Shown piece after piece: positions 42,529-52,238 of a stretch of DNA of 64,000 nucleotides. Numbering within the stretch: position 1 is the first letter of the stretch; each line of letters starts with the position of its first letter. The DNA is from Pseudonocardia sp. CNS-004. Its GTDB lineage: Bacteria; Actinomycetota; Actinomycetes; Mycobacteriales; Pseudonocardiaceae. The DNA is taken from positions 1 through 64,000 of the forward strand of contig MKJV01000069.1 of the NCBI GenBank assembly GCA_001942185.1. The letters run 5' to 3'. Under the pieces are notes generated by a model. The model did not search any database and was not told the origin of the DNA. It was given only the letters and a program-made list of their open reading frames with translations. Made by a program: the position numbers and the translations under genes.

Positions 42529-43308
42529 ATGAAGACACTGATCGTCTACGCCCACCCGGAGCCGAAGTCGCTCAACGGCTCGCTGAAGGACCTCGCGGTG
42601 TCCACATTGGAGACCGCCGGGCACGAGGTGCGGGTGAGCGACCTGTACGCGATGAGCTGGAAAGCGGTCGTGGAGGCCGCGGACTACGGCCCCGACGCCT
42701 CGAGCCCGCTGAAGGTCGCCCGGGACTCGGGCCGGGCCTTCGACGCCCGGACGCTCACCCCGGACGTCCTCGCCGAGCAGGAGAAGCTGCTGTGGGCCGA
42801 CACGATCATCTTCCAGTTCCCGCTGTGGTGGTACACGATGCCCGCGATCCTCAAGGGCTGGGTCGACCGCGTGTTCACCTACCACTTCGCCTACGGCGTC
42901 GGTGAGCACAGCGACACCAGGTACGGCGAGCGCTTCGGCGAAGGCACCCTCGCGGGCCGGAAGGCGCTGCTGTCGGTGACCGCAGGCGGCCCGGAGTCGC
43001 ACTACGCCGCCCGCGGGATCAACGGCCCCATCGACGACCTGCTGTTCCCGATCCACCACGGGATCCTCTACTACCCCGGGATCGAGGTGCTGCCGCCGTT
43101 CGTGCTGTACGGCGCCGACCGGATGACGGTCGAGGACCACGCGGTCGCCGCCAAGGCCTGGGAGCAGCGCCTGCTCACGCTGGAGTCGACCGAGCCGATC
43201 GCGTTCCGGCGGCAGAACTTCGGCGACTACGAGATCCCCTCACTGCACCTGAAGGAGGGGCTGGAGCCCGCGGGCCGCACGGGTTTCGGGCTGCACGTGC
43301 GCGGCTGA
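42529..43308 (+). CDS. NAD(P)H-dependent quinone oxidoreductase (flavodoxin fold, NQO1/MdaB-like)
   Basis: A 259-residue flavoprotein. KTLIVYAHPEPKSLNGSLKDLAV is the FAD/FMN phosphate loop; DTIIFQFPLWWYTMPAILKGWVDRVF the isoalloxazine-contacting stretch of NQO1-like reductases; LLSVTAGGPESHYAARGINGPIDDLLFPIHHGILYYPGIEVLPPFVLYGAD the C-terminal half. It reduces quinones by two electrons, avoiding semiquinone radicals. It is divergent from, and probably repressed by, the XRE/MmyB-like regulator. Confidence 0.92.
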   Translation: MKTLIVYAHPEPKSLNGSLKDLAVSTLETAGHEVRVSDLYAMSWKAVVEAADYGPDASSPLKVARDSGRAFDARTLTPDVLAEQEKLLWADTIIFQFPLWWYTMPAILKGWVDRVFTYHFAYGVGEHSDTRYGERFGEGTLAGRKALLSVTAGGPESHYAARGINGPIDDLLFPIHHGILYYPGIEVLPPFVLYGADRMTVEDHAVAAKAWEQRLLTLESTEPIAFRRQNFGDYEIPSLHLKEGLEPAGRTGFGLHVRG

Positions 43309-43346
43309 CGGGCCCGGTGCGGCCGGGGCCGGACCCACCGCACGCC

Positions 43347-43363
43347 ACCCACATCGGGTGAGG
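43347..43363. promoter_or_regulatory. TCAYCC-N5-GGRTGA site (regulon site 1)
   Basis: CCACCC-ACATC-GGGTGA, one mismatch from the consensus, 62 bases ahead of the DUF6069 gene. Confidence 0.55.
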
Positions 43364-43425
43364 TGATCGCGGACCCCGTCGTCCTAGCGTCCAGGGCACC
43401 CGAGCAGCCCGGGGACGGAGGCACC

Positions 43426-43878
43426 ATGGGTCCACCGAGTGGGCGAGCCCAGCCGCGGCTCGTCGTCGACTCCGCCCGGCTCTGGTCCGGCGGGGTGGCG
43501 ACCGCGGTCGTGGCCGCGCTCGTCGCGCTGGTCGGCGTGCTGATCGGCGCCGGCGCCCTCGACCTGGACATGGCCGTGCCGCCGCTGCTGCCGCTGGGCG
43601 GCTCGTTCGCCGTGCGATACGCGATCACCGCTGCCGTGCTGGCGCTGGCCGCCACCGGGCTGGCTCACCTGCTCGCGCTGGCGCGCCGCGGCCGCGGTCC
43701 TTCTTCGCGTGGATCGTCGGGCTCGCGACGGTCGTCGGGGTCGTCCTCCCGTTCGTCGGCGGCGGGTCGCTGGGTGGATGCGTGGCGACGGCCGTGGTGA
43801 ACCTCGTGATCGGGCTGTGCATCTTCAGCCTCATCTCGTCCGTCCTGTCGAGGACGACCCGGATCGGGTGGGACGGCT
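43426..43878 (+). CDS. DUF6069 family membrane protein (frameshifted)
   Basis: Small integral membrane protein of about 151 residues with four predicted helices: LWSGGVATAVVAALVALVGVLIG; FAVRYAITAAVLALAATGLAHLLALA; after a one-base shift near 43700, FFAWIVGLATVVGVVLPFVGGG; and CVATAVVNLVIGLCIFSLISSVLS. The opening ARLWSGGVATAVVAALVALVG is typical of DUF6069. ATG 43426 follows GGACGGAGG. The function is unknown. A regulon-type inverted repeat lies upstream. Confidence 0.72.
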
Positions 43879-43896
43879 GACCGGCGTTCCGTCCCG

Positions 43897-44469
43897 TCAG
43901 CTCTGCGACTCCTGCCGGTCCCGCACCACCCGCCGCTGAACGACCCACCCGGCCCAGGCGAGGGCGAGCCACCCGGCGGTCGCCACGACGGACTGCCACG
44001 GGAGCTGGGGGTACCGGAGGAAGCCCAGCACCTCGGGGAAGGTCCGCGCCAGACCGCTCAGTGCAAGCCCCGCGCCGCCGAGGGCGCAGGCCAGGGACAA
44101 CATCCCGTGCCGGAACCGCTGTACGGCGATGCCGACGACGAACGCGGACGCCAGCACGAACAGCACCGCGAGGACGACGTTCCCGCTGCCCTGCTCGAGC
44201 AGGCCGAACAGCTTCGCGCCGATCACACCACCGCAGATCGCACCGACGAAGAAGAGCGCGGTCCGGAACACGAAGACGGCCAGGACCCATGCCGCGATCG
44301 CCGCGGCCACGGCGATGAGGAACGCGGTCAGGACGGATGCGCCCAAGGGTTCGGCCAACAGCCACCCGAGGGCGAATCCGGACGTGACGACCGCCAGGTG
44401 CAACGAGCGGACCCCGAGGAAGCACAGCACGAGGCCGACGGCCAGGACTCCGAGCCCACTACCGTCCAT
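43897..44469 (-). CDS. DUF4203/TMEM198-like multi-pass membrane protein
   Basis: A 190-residue protein with seven hydrophobic segments, for example LGVLAVGLVLCFLGVRSLHLAVVTSGFALGWLLAE, VLTAFLIAVAAAIAAWVLAVFVFRTALFFVGAICGGVIGAKLFG and VVLAVLFVLASAFVVGIAVQ. The glycine-rich GGVIGAKLFG between helices is characteristic of the TM7S3/TMEM198-type domain. No catalytic residues are visible and the function is unknown. ATG 44469 follows GAGGAT. A TCAYCC-type inverted repeat lies 35 bases upstream. Confidence 0.75.
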   Translation of the reverse strand: MDGSGLGVLAVGLVLCFLGVRSLHLAVVTSGFALGWLLAEPLGASVLTAFLIAVAAAIAAWVLAVFVFRTALFFVGAICGGVIGAKLFGLLEQGSGNVVLAVLFVLASAFVVGIAVQRFRHGMLSLACALGGAGLALSGLARTFPEVLGFLRYPQLPWQSVVATAGWLALAWAGWVVQRRVVRDRQESQS

Positions 44470-44504
44470 CCCAGATCCTCCGACTCTCGGTGACGCCACG
44501 CGCA

Positions 44505-44521
44505 CCACCCGCGCCGGATGA
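44505..44521. promoter_or_regulatory. TCAYCC-N5-GGRTGA site (regulon site 2)
   Basis: CCACCC-GCGCC-GGATGA, one mismatch from consensus, 35 bases upstream of the DUF4203-like gene on the minus strand. Confidence 0.55.
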
Positions 44522-44553
44522 GTCCCGGGCCGCGGTGCCGGGCGTCGACGGGC

Positions 44554-45524
44554 CTACCGGGCTTCTCCCTCCGCGCGATGCGCGGGCACGGCCCGCTGCT
44601 CGCGGGTGGCCCCGAGCTCGACGAGCTCGACGTCGGCGGCTGCGGCCCGTTCGCTCGTGCGGTCCCGGTCGGCGGTGCGCCGCCGGGCGAGCCAGGACGC
44701 GAACGGGAGCTCGACGGCGAGCCCGACCAGCAGGACCCCGGTGAGGCCCGCGAGGATCGCCGGGTCGTTCCCGAACGCGATGGCGACGGCGGCGAAGGCG
44801 GGCCCCGCGTTGCGGTCGGTGCGATGAGCGCGGCGGTGGTGCGGGTCGTGGACGGGCCGCCGGCCAGTGCCCATCCCGCGAGTGCGCCGGTGACGGTGAA
44901 GACCGCCGCGGCCAGCAGGACCCTGGATCCGATCAGGTCGACGATCTGCGCCCAGCTGCCGAGCACGCCGAAGGCGAGCACGCCGACGAAGGCGAGGTTG
45001 GAGGTGCGGGCGACGGGCGGCATCCAGCTCGCCGCCGTTGCCGGGGCCCAGGCCCGCACGGCGAGCCCGACGGCGAAGGGCACCAGCTGGAGCACGGCCA
45101 CGCTGACGATCAACCTGCCGACCGGGATGCTGATGTCGTCGCCGAGGTTCGCCCAGCCCAGGAGCAGGTTCGCGGTGATCGGGAACGTCAGGCTGCCGAT
45201 GGCGGCGAGGAGGACCTGCAGCACCGAGCCGGTGACCACGTCCCCCTTCTGGATCATCGCCATCTTCGCCCCGAACGCGCCGGGCGATGACGCGACGAGG
45301 ACGAGCGCGACGAGACCGGCGGTCGACAGCGCGAACAGCAGCCCGACCGCGAGCCCGAGCAGCGGCACGACCACGAGGTTCGCGACGAGGACCAGCACGA
45401 CGAGCAGGCCGTTGCGCAGCACGCCGAGGAGGGCGGGGATGGAGGTGCGCAGCCCCGCGGAGAGCATCGTGGCCACCACGAAGGCGATGAGCACGGTGTT
45501 CAGCAGTGCGGTGAGAACCTCCAC
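44554..45524 (-). CDS. bile acid:sodium symporter (BASS/SBF) family protein (frameshifted)
   Basis: About 323 residues, nine to ten predicted helices. VEVLTALLNTVLIAFVVATMLSAGLRTSIPALLGVLRN, VANLVVVPLLGLAVGLLFAL and VASSPGAFGAKMAMIQKGDVVTGSVLQVLLAAIGSLTFPITANLLLG match the SBF core, with the discontinuous-helix PGAFGAKMAMIQKGD motif. After a one-base shift near 44820 it continues GPAFAAVAIAFGNDPAILAGLTGVLLVGLAVELPFA. GTG 45524 is the likeliest start, with TTG at 45533 a possible alternative. It transports an organic anion, identity unknown. A perfect regulon site lies 35 bases upstream, shared with the divergent sulfatase. Confidence 0.85.
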
Positions 45525-45559
45525 GGCGCTCAACCTGCCCGGCCGTCGATCCGCGGGCC

Positions 45560-45576
45560 TCATCCGGCACGGATGA
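45560..45576. promoter_or_regulatory. TCAYCC-N5-GGRTGA site (regulon site 3)
   Basis: TCATCC-GGCAC-GGATGA, an exact and perfectly symmetric match, in the gap between the BASS gene (35 bases away, minus) and the alkylsulfatase gene (plus, 140 bases away). Confidence 0.7.
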
Positions 45577-45716
45577 CCCGGCGGGCGGGCTCCCGCCGGT
45601 GCCGACGCGGCCCGGTTCACTCGTGACGGGCGAGGCCTCGAACGCGGACGCCCCATAGCGTCGCCGTCCCGACCGCCGGGAGCACCACCCGCACGTCCCG
45701 AGGAGATGTGGCAACC

Positions 45717-47604
45717 GTGTCCCAGAACCCCACTCCCCACACTGCAGCGGCCAACCGGGCCGTCCGGGAGTACCTGCCCTTCGACGACGACGCCGACTTC
45801 GCGCAGGCCGAACGCGGGCTGATCGGTTCCGAGGACCACCTGACCGTGACGAACGGGGACGGCGGCCCCGTGTGGGACCTCGGGCCGTGGGCCTTCCTCA
45901 CCGGCGAGGCGCCGGACACGGTGAACCCGAGCCTGTGGCGCCAGGCCCGGCTCAACGCGATCCACGGGCTGTTCCGCGTGGTCGACGGGGTGCACCAGGT
46001 CCGCGGCTACGACCTGTCGGTCATGTCGGTGATAGAAGGCGACACCGGCTACATCGTCGTGGATCCGCTGATCTCGACCGAAACCGCGGCGGCGGCCATG
46101 GCGCTGGTCCGCCGGCACCTCGGGGATCGGCCGGTCGTCGCGGTGATCCACACCCACAGCCACGTCGACCACTTCGGCGGTGTGCGCGGTGTGGTCGACC
46201 AGGCCGACGTCGAAGCGGGCGACGTGCGGATCGTCGTGCCGCACGGGTTCTTCGAGCACGCGATCAGCGAGAACGTGATGGCGGGCACCGCGATGTCGCG
46301 GCGGTCCAGCTACATGTACGGCAACCTGCTGCCGAAGGACCCGACGGGCACGGTCGGCGGCGGGCTGGGCAAGGGCACCTCAGCGGGGCGAATCGGTCTG
46401 CTCGCGCCCACCGACGTCGTCCGCGAGACCGGCGAGACCCTCACGATCGACGGCGTCGAGCTCGTCTTCCAGGACACCCCCGGCGCCGAGGCGCCGGCCG
46501 AGTTCTGCTTCTACCTCCCCCGGTACAAGGCCCTGTGCATGGCCGAGATCGCCACGCACACGCTGCACAACTGCTACACGCTGCGCGGCGCCGAGGTCCG
46601 CAACGCCCTGCTCTGGTCGAAGTACCTCGGCAGGCGGTCGAGCTGTTCGGCGACGAGGCCGAGGCCGTGTTCGCCAGCCACCACTGGCCGACCTGGGGCA
46701 ACGCCGAGGTGCGGGAGTACCTCATCACCCAGCGGGACCTGTACCGCTACATCCACGACGAGACCCTGCGCCTGGCCAACCACGGCTACGTGTCGGAGGA
46801 GATCGCCGAGATGGTGCGGCTGCCCGACTCGCTGGCGACGCAGTTCGCCAACCGGGGCTACTACGGCACCCTCAGCCACAACGTGAAGGCCCAGTACCAG
46901 CTCTACCTCGCTGGTTCGACGGGAACCCGGCCAACCTGGAGCCCCTTCCGCCCGTGGAAACCGCGAAGCGCCGGATCGCGTACATGGGAGGCGCCGACGC
47001 CGTGCTCGAACGCGCCAGGGCCGACTACGAGCGCGGCGAGTACCGCTGGGTCGCCCAGGTCGTCAACGACATGGTCTTCGCCGACCCCGACAACCGCGCG
47101 GCCCGGGAACTGCAGGCCGACACGCTCGAACAGCTCGGCTACCAGGCCGAGTCCGGGCCCTGGCGCAACTTCTACCTCTCGGCCGCCCAGGAACTGCGCC
47201 ACGGCGTGCGGCAGCTGCCCACACCCGTCACGGCGTCACCGGACACGATCCGCGGGATGTCGCTGGAGATGTACTTCGACTACCTCGCGATTCGCCTCAA
47301 CGGCCCGGCGGCCGCGGACGAGATGCTGCGGTTCAACGCGACGTTCACCGATCTCGACACGACCTACGACCTGGTCGTGGCCAACGGGGTGCTCAACTAC
47401 ACGAAGGGCCGCAGCGACCCCGCCGCCGACGCCACGCTGACGCTGACCCGCTCCGCGCTCGACGACGTCACGCTCGGTGTCGCGACGTTCGACGAGAAGG
47501 TCGACAAGGGCGAGATCACGATCGAGGGCGACCGGGCGGCGTTCACCCGCTTCCTCGGCCTCCTCGACAGCTTCGAGTTCTGGTTCGACATCGTCACGCC
47601 CTGA
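45717..47604 (+). CDS. alkyl/aryl-sulfatase, SDS-hydrolase (SdsA1-like) type (two frameshifts)
   Basis: MBL-fold sulfatase of about 630 residues that would hydrolyse primary alkyl sulfates such as dodecyl sulfate. DLSVMSVIEGDTGYIVVDPLISTETAAAAMALVRRHL is followed by the zinc motif VIHTHSHVDHFGGVRG; GTAMSRRSSYMYGNLLPKDPTGTVGGGLGKG and EAPAEFCFYLP are SdsA1 landmarks. Shifts near 46630 (YLG to QAVELFGDEAEAVF) and 46910 (LYLG to WFDGNPANLEPLPP) restore the reading into the C-terminal SCP2-like domain. GTG 45717 is preferred since AGGAG at 45701 is too close to GTG 45708. A DUF7144 gene follows 31 bases later. Confidence 0.92.
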
Positions 47605-47635
47605 GATCACACCCTGAGCGAGTGTGGAGGAGACC

Positions 47636-48058
47636 ATGAGTACTACCGAGCCCCAGGCGGCCGGCCGGGCCCCGGCACCGATCTCGCTCCCGTGGGCGAC
47701 CGGGTTCGCGCTGTTCGCCGGCGTGATGATGCTGGTGGTCGGGGTGTACCACGCGCTGGGCGGGATCGCGGCGATCATCCAGGACCCGCTCTACGTGACC
47801 ACGCCCGAGAACTACACCTACACGGTCGACATCACCACATGGGGCTGGATCCACCTGGTGCTCGGCGTGCTCATCGCCGTCACCGGCGGCGGGGTCCTGT
47901 CGGGCCGGGGATGGGGCCGGTTCGGCGGCATCACCATCGCGGCACTGAGCATGATCGCGAACTTCCTGTTCCTCCCGTACTACCCCGTCTGGTCCCTGGT
48001 GATGATCGCGCTCTGCGTCGCCGTCATCTGGGCGCTCGCGGTGTACGACACCGCCTGA
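47636..48058 (+). CDS. DUF7144 family membrane protein (paralogue 1)
   Basis: A 140-residue, four-helix membrane protein. Landmarks: GFALFAGVMMLVVGVYHALGGIAAI, the DITTWGWIHLVLGVLIAVTGGGVLSG signature, and MIANFLFLPYYPVWSLVMIALCVAVIWALAVYD. The role is unknown; charged or catalytic residues are lacking inside the membrane. ATG 47636 follows GGAGGA with good spacing. It lies directly behind the sulfatase and is one of four paralogues in this window (others at 59974, 62648 and 63483). Confidence 0.85.
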   Translation: MSTTEPQAAGRAPAPISLPWATGFALFAGVMMLVVGVYHALGGIAAIIQDPLYVTTPENYTYTVDITTWGWIHLVLGVLIAVTGGGVLSGRGWGRFGGITIAALSMIANFLFLPYYPVWSLVMIALCVAVIWALAVYDTA

Positions 48059-48826
48059 GCTCGGCGCCGGCCACGGCGGCGACGACCAGCAGCATGCCGA
48101 GCACGACCAGCCACGACACCACGACGAACGCCGCGCCGATGGCGCCGAAGCGCTCTGCCTGGCGACCGACCACCTGCGGCAGGTACAGCCCGGACACGGC
48201 CATGACGACGACCTGACCGAGCCCGGTCACGGCGGCGCCGGGCAGCAGCGCGCGCCATCCCACGGCGCCGCCGAGGAGCATCCACTGCACGACCCACCAC
48301 AGACCCACCGACGGAGCGAGGCGCACCAGCGCGGTGAGCAGTGGTGGGTTCGGGAGTGCCTGCATCAGCGGCGCCACCAGGACCAGCACCACGACACCCG
48401 CCACGAGCACCGCGGCACCGAGCACACCCCACCCGAACGCGAACAGCCCGGGACGGGGCAGGTCCCACGCGGCCACGAAGGTCCGTTGCAGTGTGCGGGT
48501 GAACCCGGTCACCGACATGACCAACAGCGCCAACCCGAGCGCCGTCACCTGCCCGGCGTCGACGGTGGGGGTTGCAGGAGCGGATCGAGCACCGCAGCGG
48601 CGTCCCCGCCGGGATCGGGGACCTCGAACAGCCAGGTGGCCACCGCCTGCCGGGCCGCGTCCGGAGCCGCGGCAGCGACGATGAGCAGCAGCGGGACGAG
48701 TGCGACGAACGCTTGAGCGGCCAGCGCCAGCGCGCGGTCGTAGCCGCTGATCGACGTGGTCCGCGTGACGACCCGGCCGACGAACGCCGCAGCCTGGCAC
48801 ACGGCGGCGCGCAGCCGGACGTGCAT
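48024..48826 (-). CDS. YihY/BrkB family membrane protein (frameshifted)
   Basis: About 267 residues, six predicted helices. MHVRLRAAVCQAAAFVGRVV then YDRALALAAQAFVALVPLLLIVAAAAP is the YihY opening. After a one-base shift near 48570 it continues GLALLVMSVTGFTRTLQRTFVAAWDLP, the conserved YihY loop, and IGAAFVVVSWLVVLGMLLVVAAVAGAELRR. Function unresolved; formerly called RNase BN in error. ATG 48826 is 3 bases after the AI-2E family gene stop, so the two form an operon. The 3' end overlaps the convergent DUF7144 gene by 35 bases. Confidence 0.85.
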
Positions 48827-48829
48827 CCC

Positions 48830-49981
48830 TCAGCCGGCGGACGGGCTGCCCTTGACGGGCTCCGGATCCGGGGATGCGCGACGGGGCGGGGGGACCGGGA
48901 CCGGGGTCTCGGGCGCCCCCATCGTCACCAGCGAGGTCATCCACCGCGTGTGCGGGTCGATGTCGAGCAGCAGCGCCTTGGTGAGCAGGGTCAGCGGGAT
49001 GGCCAGCAGCGCGCCGAGCGGCCCGATGATCCAGGCCCAGATCACCAGGGACAGGAAGGTCAGGGTCAGCGACATGTCCACGGCGTCCCCGACGAACTTC
49101 GGCTGGATCACCGTCTGGATGATGAAGTTGATGACGACGTAGACGACGATCACCAGCAGCATGAGCCGCGGACCGCCCTCGAGCAGCGCGAGCAGGGCGG
49201 GTGGCACCAGGCCGATGATGAAGCCGATGTTCGGGATGTAGTTGGTGATGAACGCCAGCAGGCCCCAGAGCACCGCCAGCGGCACGCCCATCCACCAGAG
49301 CGCCACCCCGTCGAGCACCGCGACGATCAGACCGAAGACCGTGGAGACCAGCAGGTAGCTGCGGGTGCCGTTGGCGAAGGACGAGAAGGCCACCGCGACG
49401 TCAGGGCGGGCCCCGCCGACCGCGCGCATCCGGGCCGGGAAACTCGCGGCGTCCAGCCCCATGAACAGCAGCACGGCGAGGATGAACACGAGGTTGGAGA
49501 ACGCGCCTGCCAGGCCGAGGAGCAGCCCGGCCAGCAGGCCTGCCAGCGCTCCGAAATCGACCTGGTCGAGCGCGGTGCGCACCTGCTCCGTCCCGACGCC
49601 CAGCCCGTTCAACCACGCCACGAGGTCCTGGACCAGTCCTTCGAACCGGTCCTGGTAGGTGGGCAGCAGCGTCGCCAGCTGCGCGACCGAGAGCGCCAGC
49701 GACGCGGCGAGCCCCAGCACGATCGCGAACACGGTCAGCAGCGTCACCGTGACGGCCAGCCAGCCCGGGGCGCCCGCGCGGCGCAGCCGGCCCATCAGCG
49801 GGTGCACGGCGACGGTGAGCATCAGCGCGAGGAAGACCGGCCCGAGGATGTCGGCGAACGCGCGCAGCCCGGCGATGACGACGACCATGGCGGCGAGCGC
49901 GAGCAGCACGATCAAGCCGCGCGGCAGCGGCCAGCGCGGTGTCGGTGGTGCGGCCGCTGTCGCCTCGGTCGAACTGGTCAC
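48830..49981 (-). CDS. AI-2E family transporter
   Basis: A 383-residue membrane protein with about eight helices. GLIVLLALAAMVVVIAGLRAFADILGPVFLALMLTVAVHPL opens it; the central amphipathic stretch LLPTYQDRFEGLVQDLVAWLNGLG and WGLLAFITNYIPNIGFIIGLVPPALLALLEGG (the conserved NYIPNIG motif) and LGALLAIPLTLLTKALL are family signatures. Some members export autoinducer-2, others exchange Na+ for H+; which applies is unknown. GTG 49981 is chosen because the hydrophobic core starts soon after. A regulon site lies 34 bases upstream. Confidence 0.9.
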   Translation of the reverse strand: MTSSTEATAAAPPTPRWPLPRGLIVLLALAAMVVVIAGLRAFADILGPVFLALMLTVAVHPLMGRLRRAGAPGWLAVTVTLLTVFAIVLGLAASLALSVAQLATLLPTYQDRFEGLVQDLVAWLNGLGVGTEQVRTALDQVDFGALAGLLAGLLLGLAGAFSNLVFILAVLLFMGLDAASFPARMRAVGGARPDVAVAFSSFANGTRSYLLVSTVFGLIVAVLDGVALWWMGVPLAVLWGLLAFITNYIPNIGFIIGLVPPALLALLEGGPRLMLLVIVVYVVINFIIQTVIQPKFVGDAVDMSLTLTFLSLVIWAWIIGPLGALLAIPLTLLTKALLLDIDPHTRWMTSLVTMGAPETPVPVPPPRRASPDPEPVKGSPSAG

Positions 49982-50015
49982 GACAGCATGGTGTTGGTCG
50001 GGGCGGTCAGGCACG

Positions 50016-50032
50016 TCACCCCCGCGGGATGA
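50016..50032. promoter_or_regulatory. TCAYCC-N5-GGRTGA site (regulon site 4)
   Basis: TCACCC-CCGCG-GGATGA, exact to consensus, between the AI-2E gene (34 bases away, minus) and the first SulP gene (160 bases away, plus). Confidence 0.65.
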
Positions 50033-50192
50033 GGTACCAGCAGGTTCGGCAAAGCCACGTTGCGCTACCCCGGGTTCAGGAACGTGGCTTTCCCGAACCC
50101 CCCGGGCCCCCTCACCTGCCACGGAGGATGCCCCGCCCCGCTCGATCTCGTCAGCCTCGGGCGAACAGCCGAAGCGGCGGACGGAGGCCGGC

Positions 50193-51978
50193 GTGCGACC
50201 ACACCTACGAGCCCCCCGTCTCCTGGTCTCTCTGCGGGGTTACCGCCGCTCGTGGCTGCGCACGGACCTCGTGGCCGGGCTGACGGTGTGGGCGGTGCTC
50301 GTGCCGGAGGCTCTCGCATACGCGACGATCGCCGGGGTCCCGCCGGTGGTGGGGCTCTACGCCGCGGTCGCGTCGCTGGTGCTCTACGCCGTCGTCGGGA
50401 GCTCGCGGCACCTGGTCGTCGGACCCATGTCCGCCACGGCGGCCCTGTCCGCCGGGATCCTCGGGGGCCTCGCCGGTGGAGGCGCCGAGTACATCGCGTT
50501 GACCGCGGCGCTCGCCGTCGTCACCGGTGTCGTCGGCATCCTCGCCGGGCTCCTGCGGCTGGGGTTCATCGCGGCGTTCATCTCCGAGCCGGTGCTCAAG
50601 GGTTTCATCGTCGGGCTCGCGCTGACGATCATCATCGGCCAGCTCCCCGCGCTGTTCGGGGTGGAGAAGGAGCCCGGGAACGCGTTCGAGCAGGTCGCGG
50701 GGCTCGTCGGCCACCTGGGCGACACGAGCGTTCCCACGCTGGGGGTCGGGCTCGCGGCGCTCGCCCTGCTCGCCGTGCTGCGCAGGGTGCTGCCGCTCGT
50801 TCCGGGAGCACTCGCCGTCGTCCTGCTGGGGGTCCTGTCCGTCGCCTGTTCGACCTCGACGCCCGCGGGGTCGAGGTCGTCGGCACGATCGAGCCGGGTC
50901 TGCCCGCGCTGGGCCTGCCGTCGGGGATCGGGCTCGACGACTTCCTCGCGCTCGTCGGCCCGGCGCTGGGGGTCCTGCTGGTCGCTTCGCCGAGGGCCTG
51001 GGCGCCGCGAAGACCTACGCCGCGAAGGCCGGCTACGAGATCGACGCCGACCGCGAGCTGCTGGGCCTCGGAACCGCCAACCTCGGCGCCGGCCTGTCGT
51101 CCGGGATGGTCGTCAACGGCAGCCTGTCGAAGACCGCGGTCAACGGCAGCGCGGGCGCCCGCTCCCAGGTCTCCGGGCTCACGGTGGCGGTGCTGACCGT
51201 GGTGACGCTGCTGTTCCTCACCGGACTGTTCGAGCAGCTGCCCGAGGCCGTGCTCGCGGCCGTGGTCATCGTCGCGGTCGTCGAGCTCGTCGACGTCGCG
51301 GCACTGAGGGCGCTGTACGCGGTCTGGACGAGCCGGTTGGGCAGCATCTACGGGGCGGCTGCCCGGGCGGACTTCGCGGCCGCCGTCGCGACGTTGTTGG
51401 GGGTCCTCGTCTTCGAGACCCTGCCGGGCCTGTTCATCGGCATCGCGATGTCGCTCGTGCTCCTGCTGTACCGGGCGTCCCGTCCCCACGTCGCCGTACT
51501 GGGCCGGGCGCCGACGGCGGCCGGGACGTGGGTGGACGTCGCCCGCAACCCGGAGGGTGTGCCGGTGCCCGGCGTTCTCGTGGCCCGGGTCGAGGGCGGG
51601 CTGTTCTTCGCCAACGCCGACCACGTCCGGGACCGGCTCCGCGCCCTCTCCGGCGAACAGGAGGCCCACGCGATCGTCCTCGACGCGCAGACGGTGCCGT
51701 TCGTCGACGTCACGGCCGCGGCGATGCTGCGGCGGCTCGGTGCCGATCTCGAGGGTGCCGGCATCCGGCTGGTGATCGCCCGCGACGTCGGCCAGGTGCG
51801 CGACGTGCTCGCCCGCACCGGTGGCGCGACCGTGGCCCACCGCACGCTGGACGACGCGGTCGCCGCGGTGGCGTCCGACAGCGAGCCGGGCGGCCCTGAA
51901 CCCGCCGACCCCGCAGGCCCGGAACCCCTCAGCCCTGGAGGAGTCGACCCTTCGCCGCCTGGAACTCCTCCTCGCTGA
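50193..51978 (+). CDS. SulP family inorganic anion transporter with STAS domain (two frameshifts)
   Basis: About 595 residues. RTDLVAGLTVWAVLVPEALAYATIAGVPPVVGLYAAVASL is the SulP signature; GPMSATAALSAGILGG and LGFIAAFISEPVLKGFIVGLALTIIIGQLP follow. Shifts near 50850 (to LFDLDARGVEVVGTIEPGLP) and 50990 (to FAEGLGAAKTYAAKAGYEID) restore the order. AGLSSGMVVNGSLSKTAVNGSAGARSQ is the late SulP motif. The C-terminal STAS domain (VPGVLVARVEGGLFFANADHVRDRL…VPFVDVTAAAMLRRL) is intact. GTG 50193 follows GGAGG. Substrate could be sulfate, bicarbonate or an organic anion. Confidence 0.9.
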
Positions 51979-52220
51979 GCGCGCCGGTGTCGCGCAGCCG
52001 GGCCAGCGTCTCCAGGCGGGTCACGAGGTCGTCCCCGGCGGGCGGCGCGGCCTGCGGCGGGGGCGGCGTTCGCCTGAGCGGCGGCGGCCTCCTCCATCGC
52101 GCGCTGCTGGGCGTGCCGGTTGATCGCGTTCGAGGTCATCTGCGCGGTTCCGGCGACGACCGCCGTGCGGGCGACCGTGCCGAGCAGTCCGGGCCGCCCG
52201 AGGCGGCGGAGTGGAAACAT
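51929..52220 (-). CDS. SHOCT domain-containing protein (frameshifted)
   Basis: About 96 residues. The N-terminal part MFPLRRLGRPGLLGTVARTAVVAGTAQMTSNAINRHAQQRAMEEAA contains the hydrophobic SHOCT-partner segment. After a one-base shift near 52060 the reading is DDLVTRLETLARLRDTGALSEEEFQAAKGRLL, a textbook short C-terminal SHOCT domain. It lies 18 bases after the DUF6325 gene on the same strand, a common pairing in actinobacteria. Its end overlaps the convergent SulP gene by 50 bases. The domain probably mediates oligomerisation or membrane association. Confidence 0.85.
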
Positions 52221-52238
52221 CGCGGGTTCCTCCGGGGA

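Noticed and set aside
48572-50032. Plus-strand open reading of 486 codons, very rich in Gln, Glu and His
   Set aside because: Antisense shadow of the AI-2E and BrkB genes; no hydrophobic core, no ribosome-binding site.
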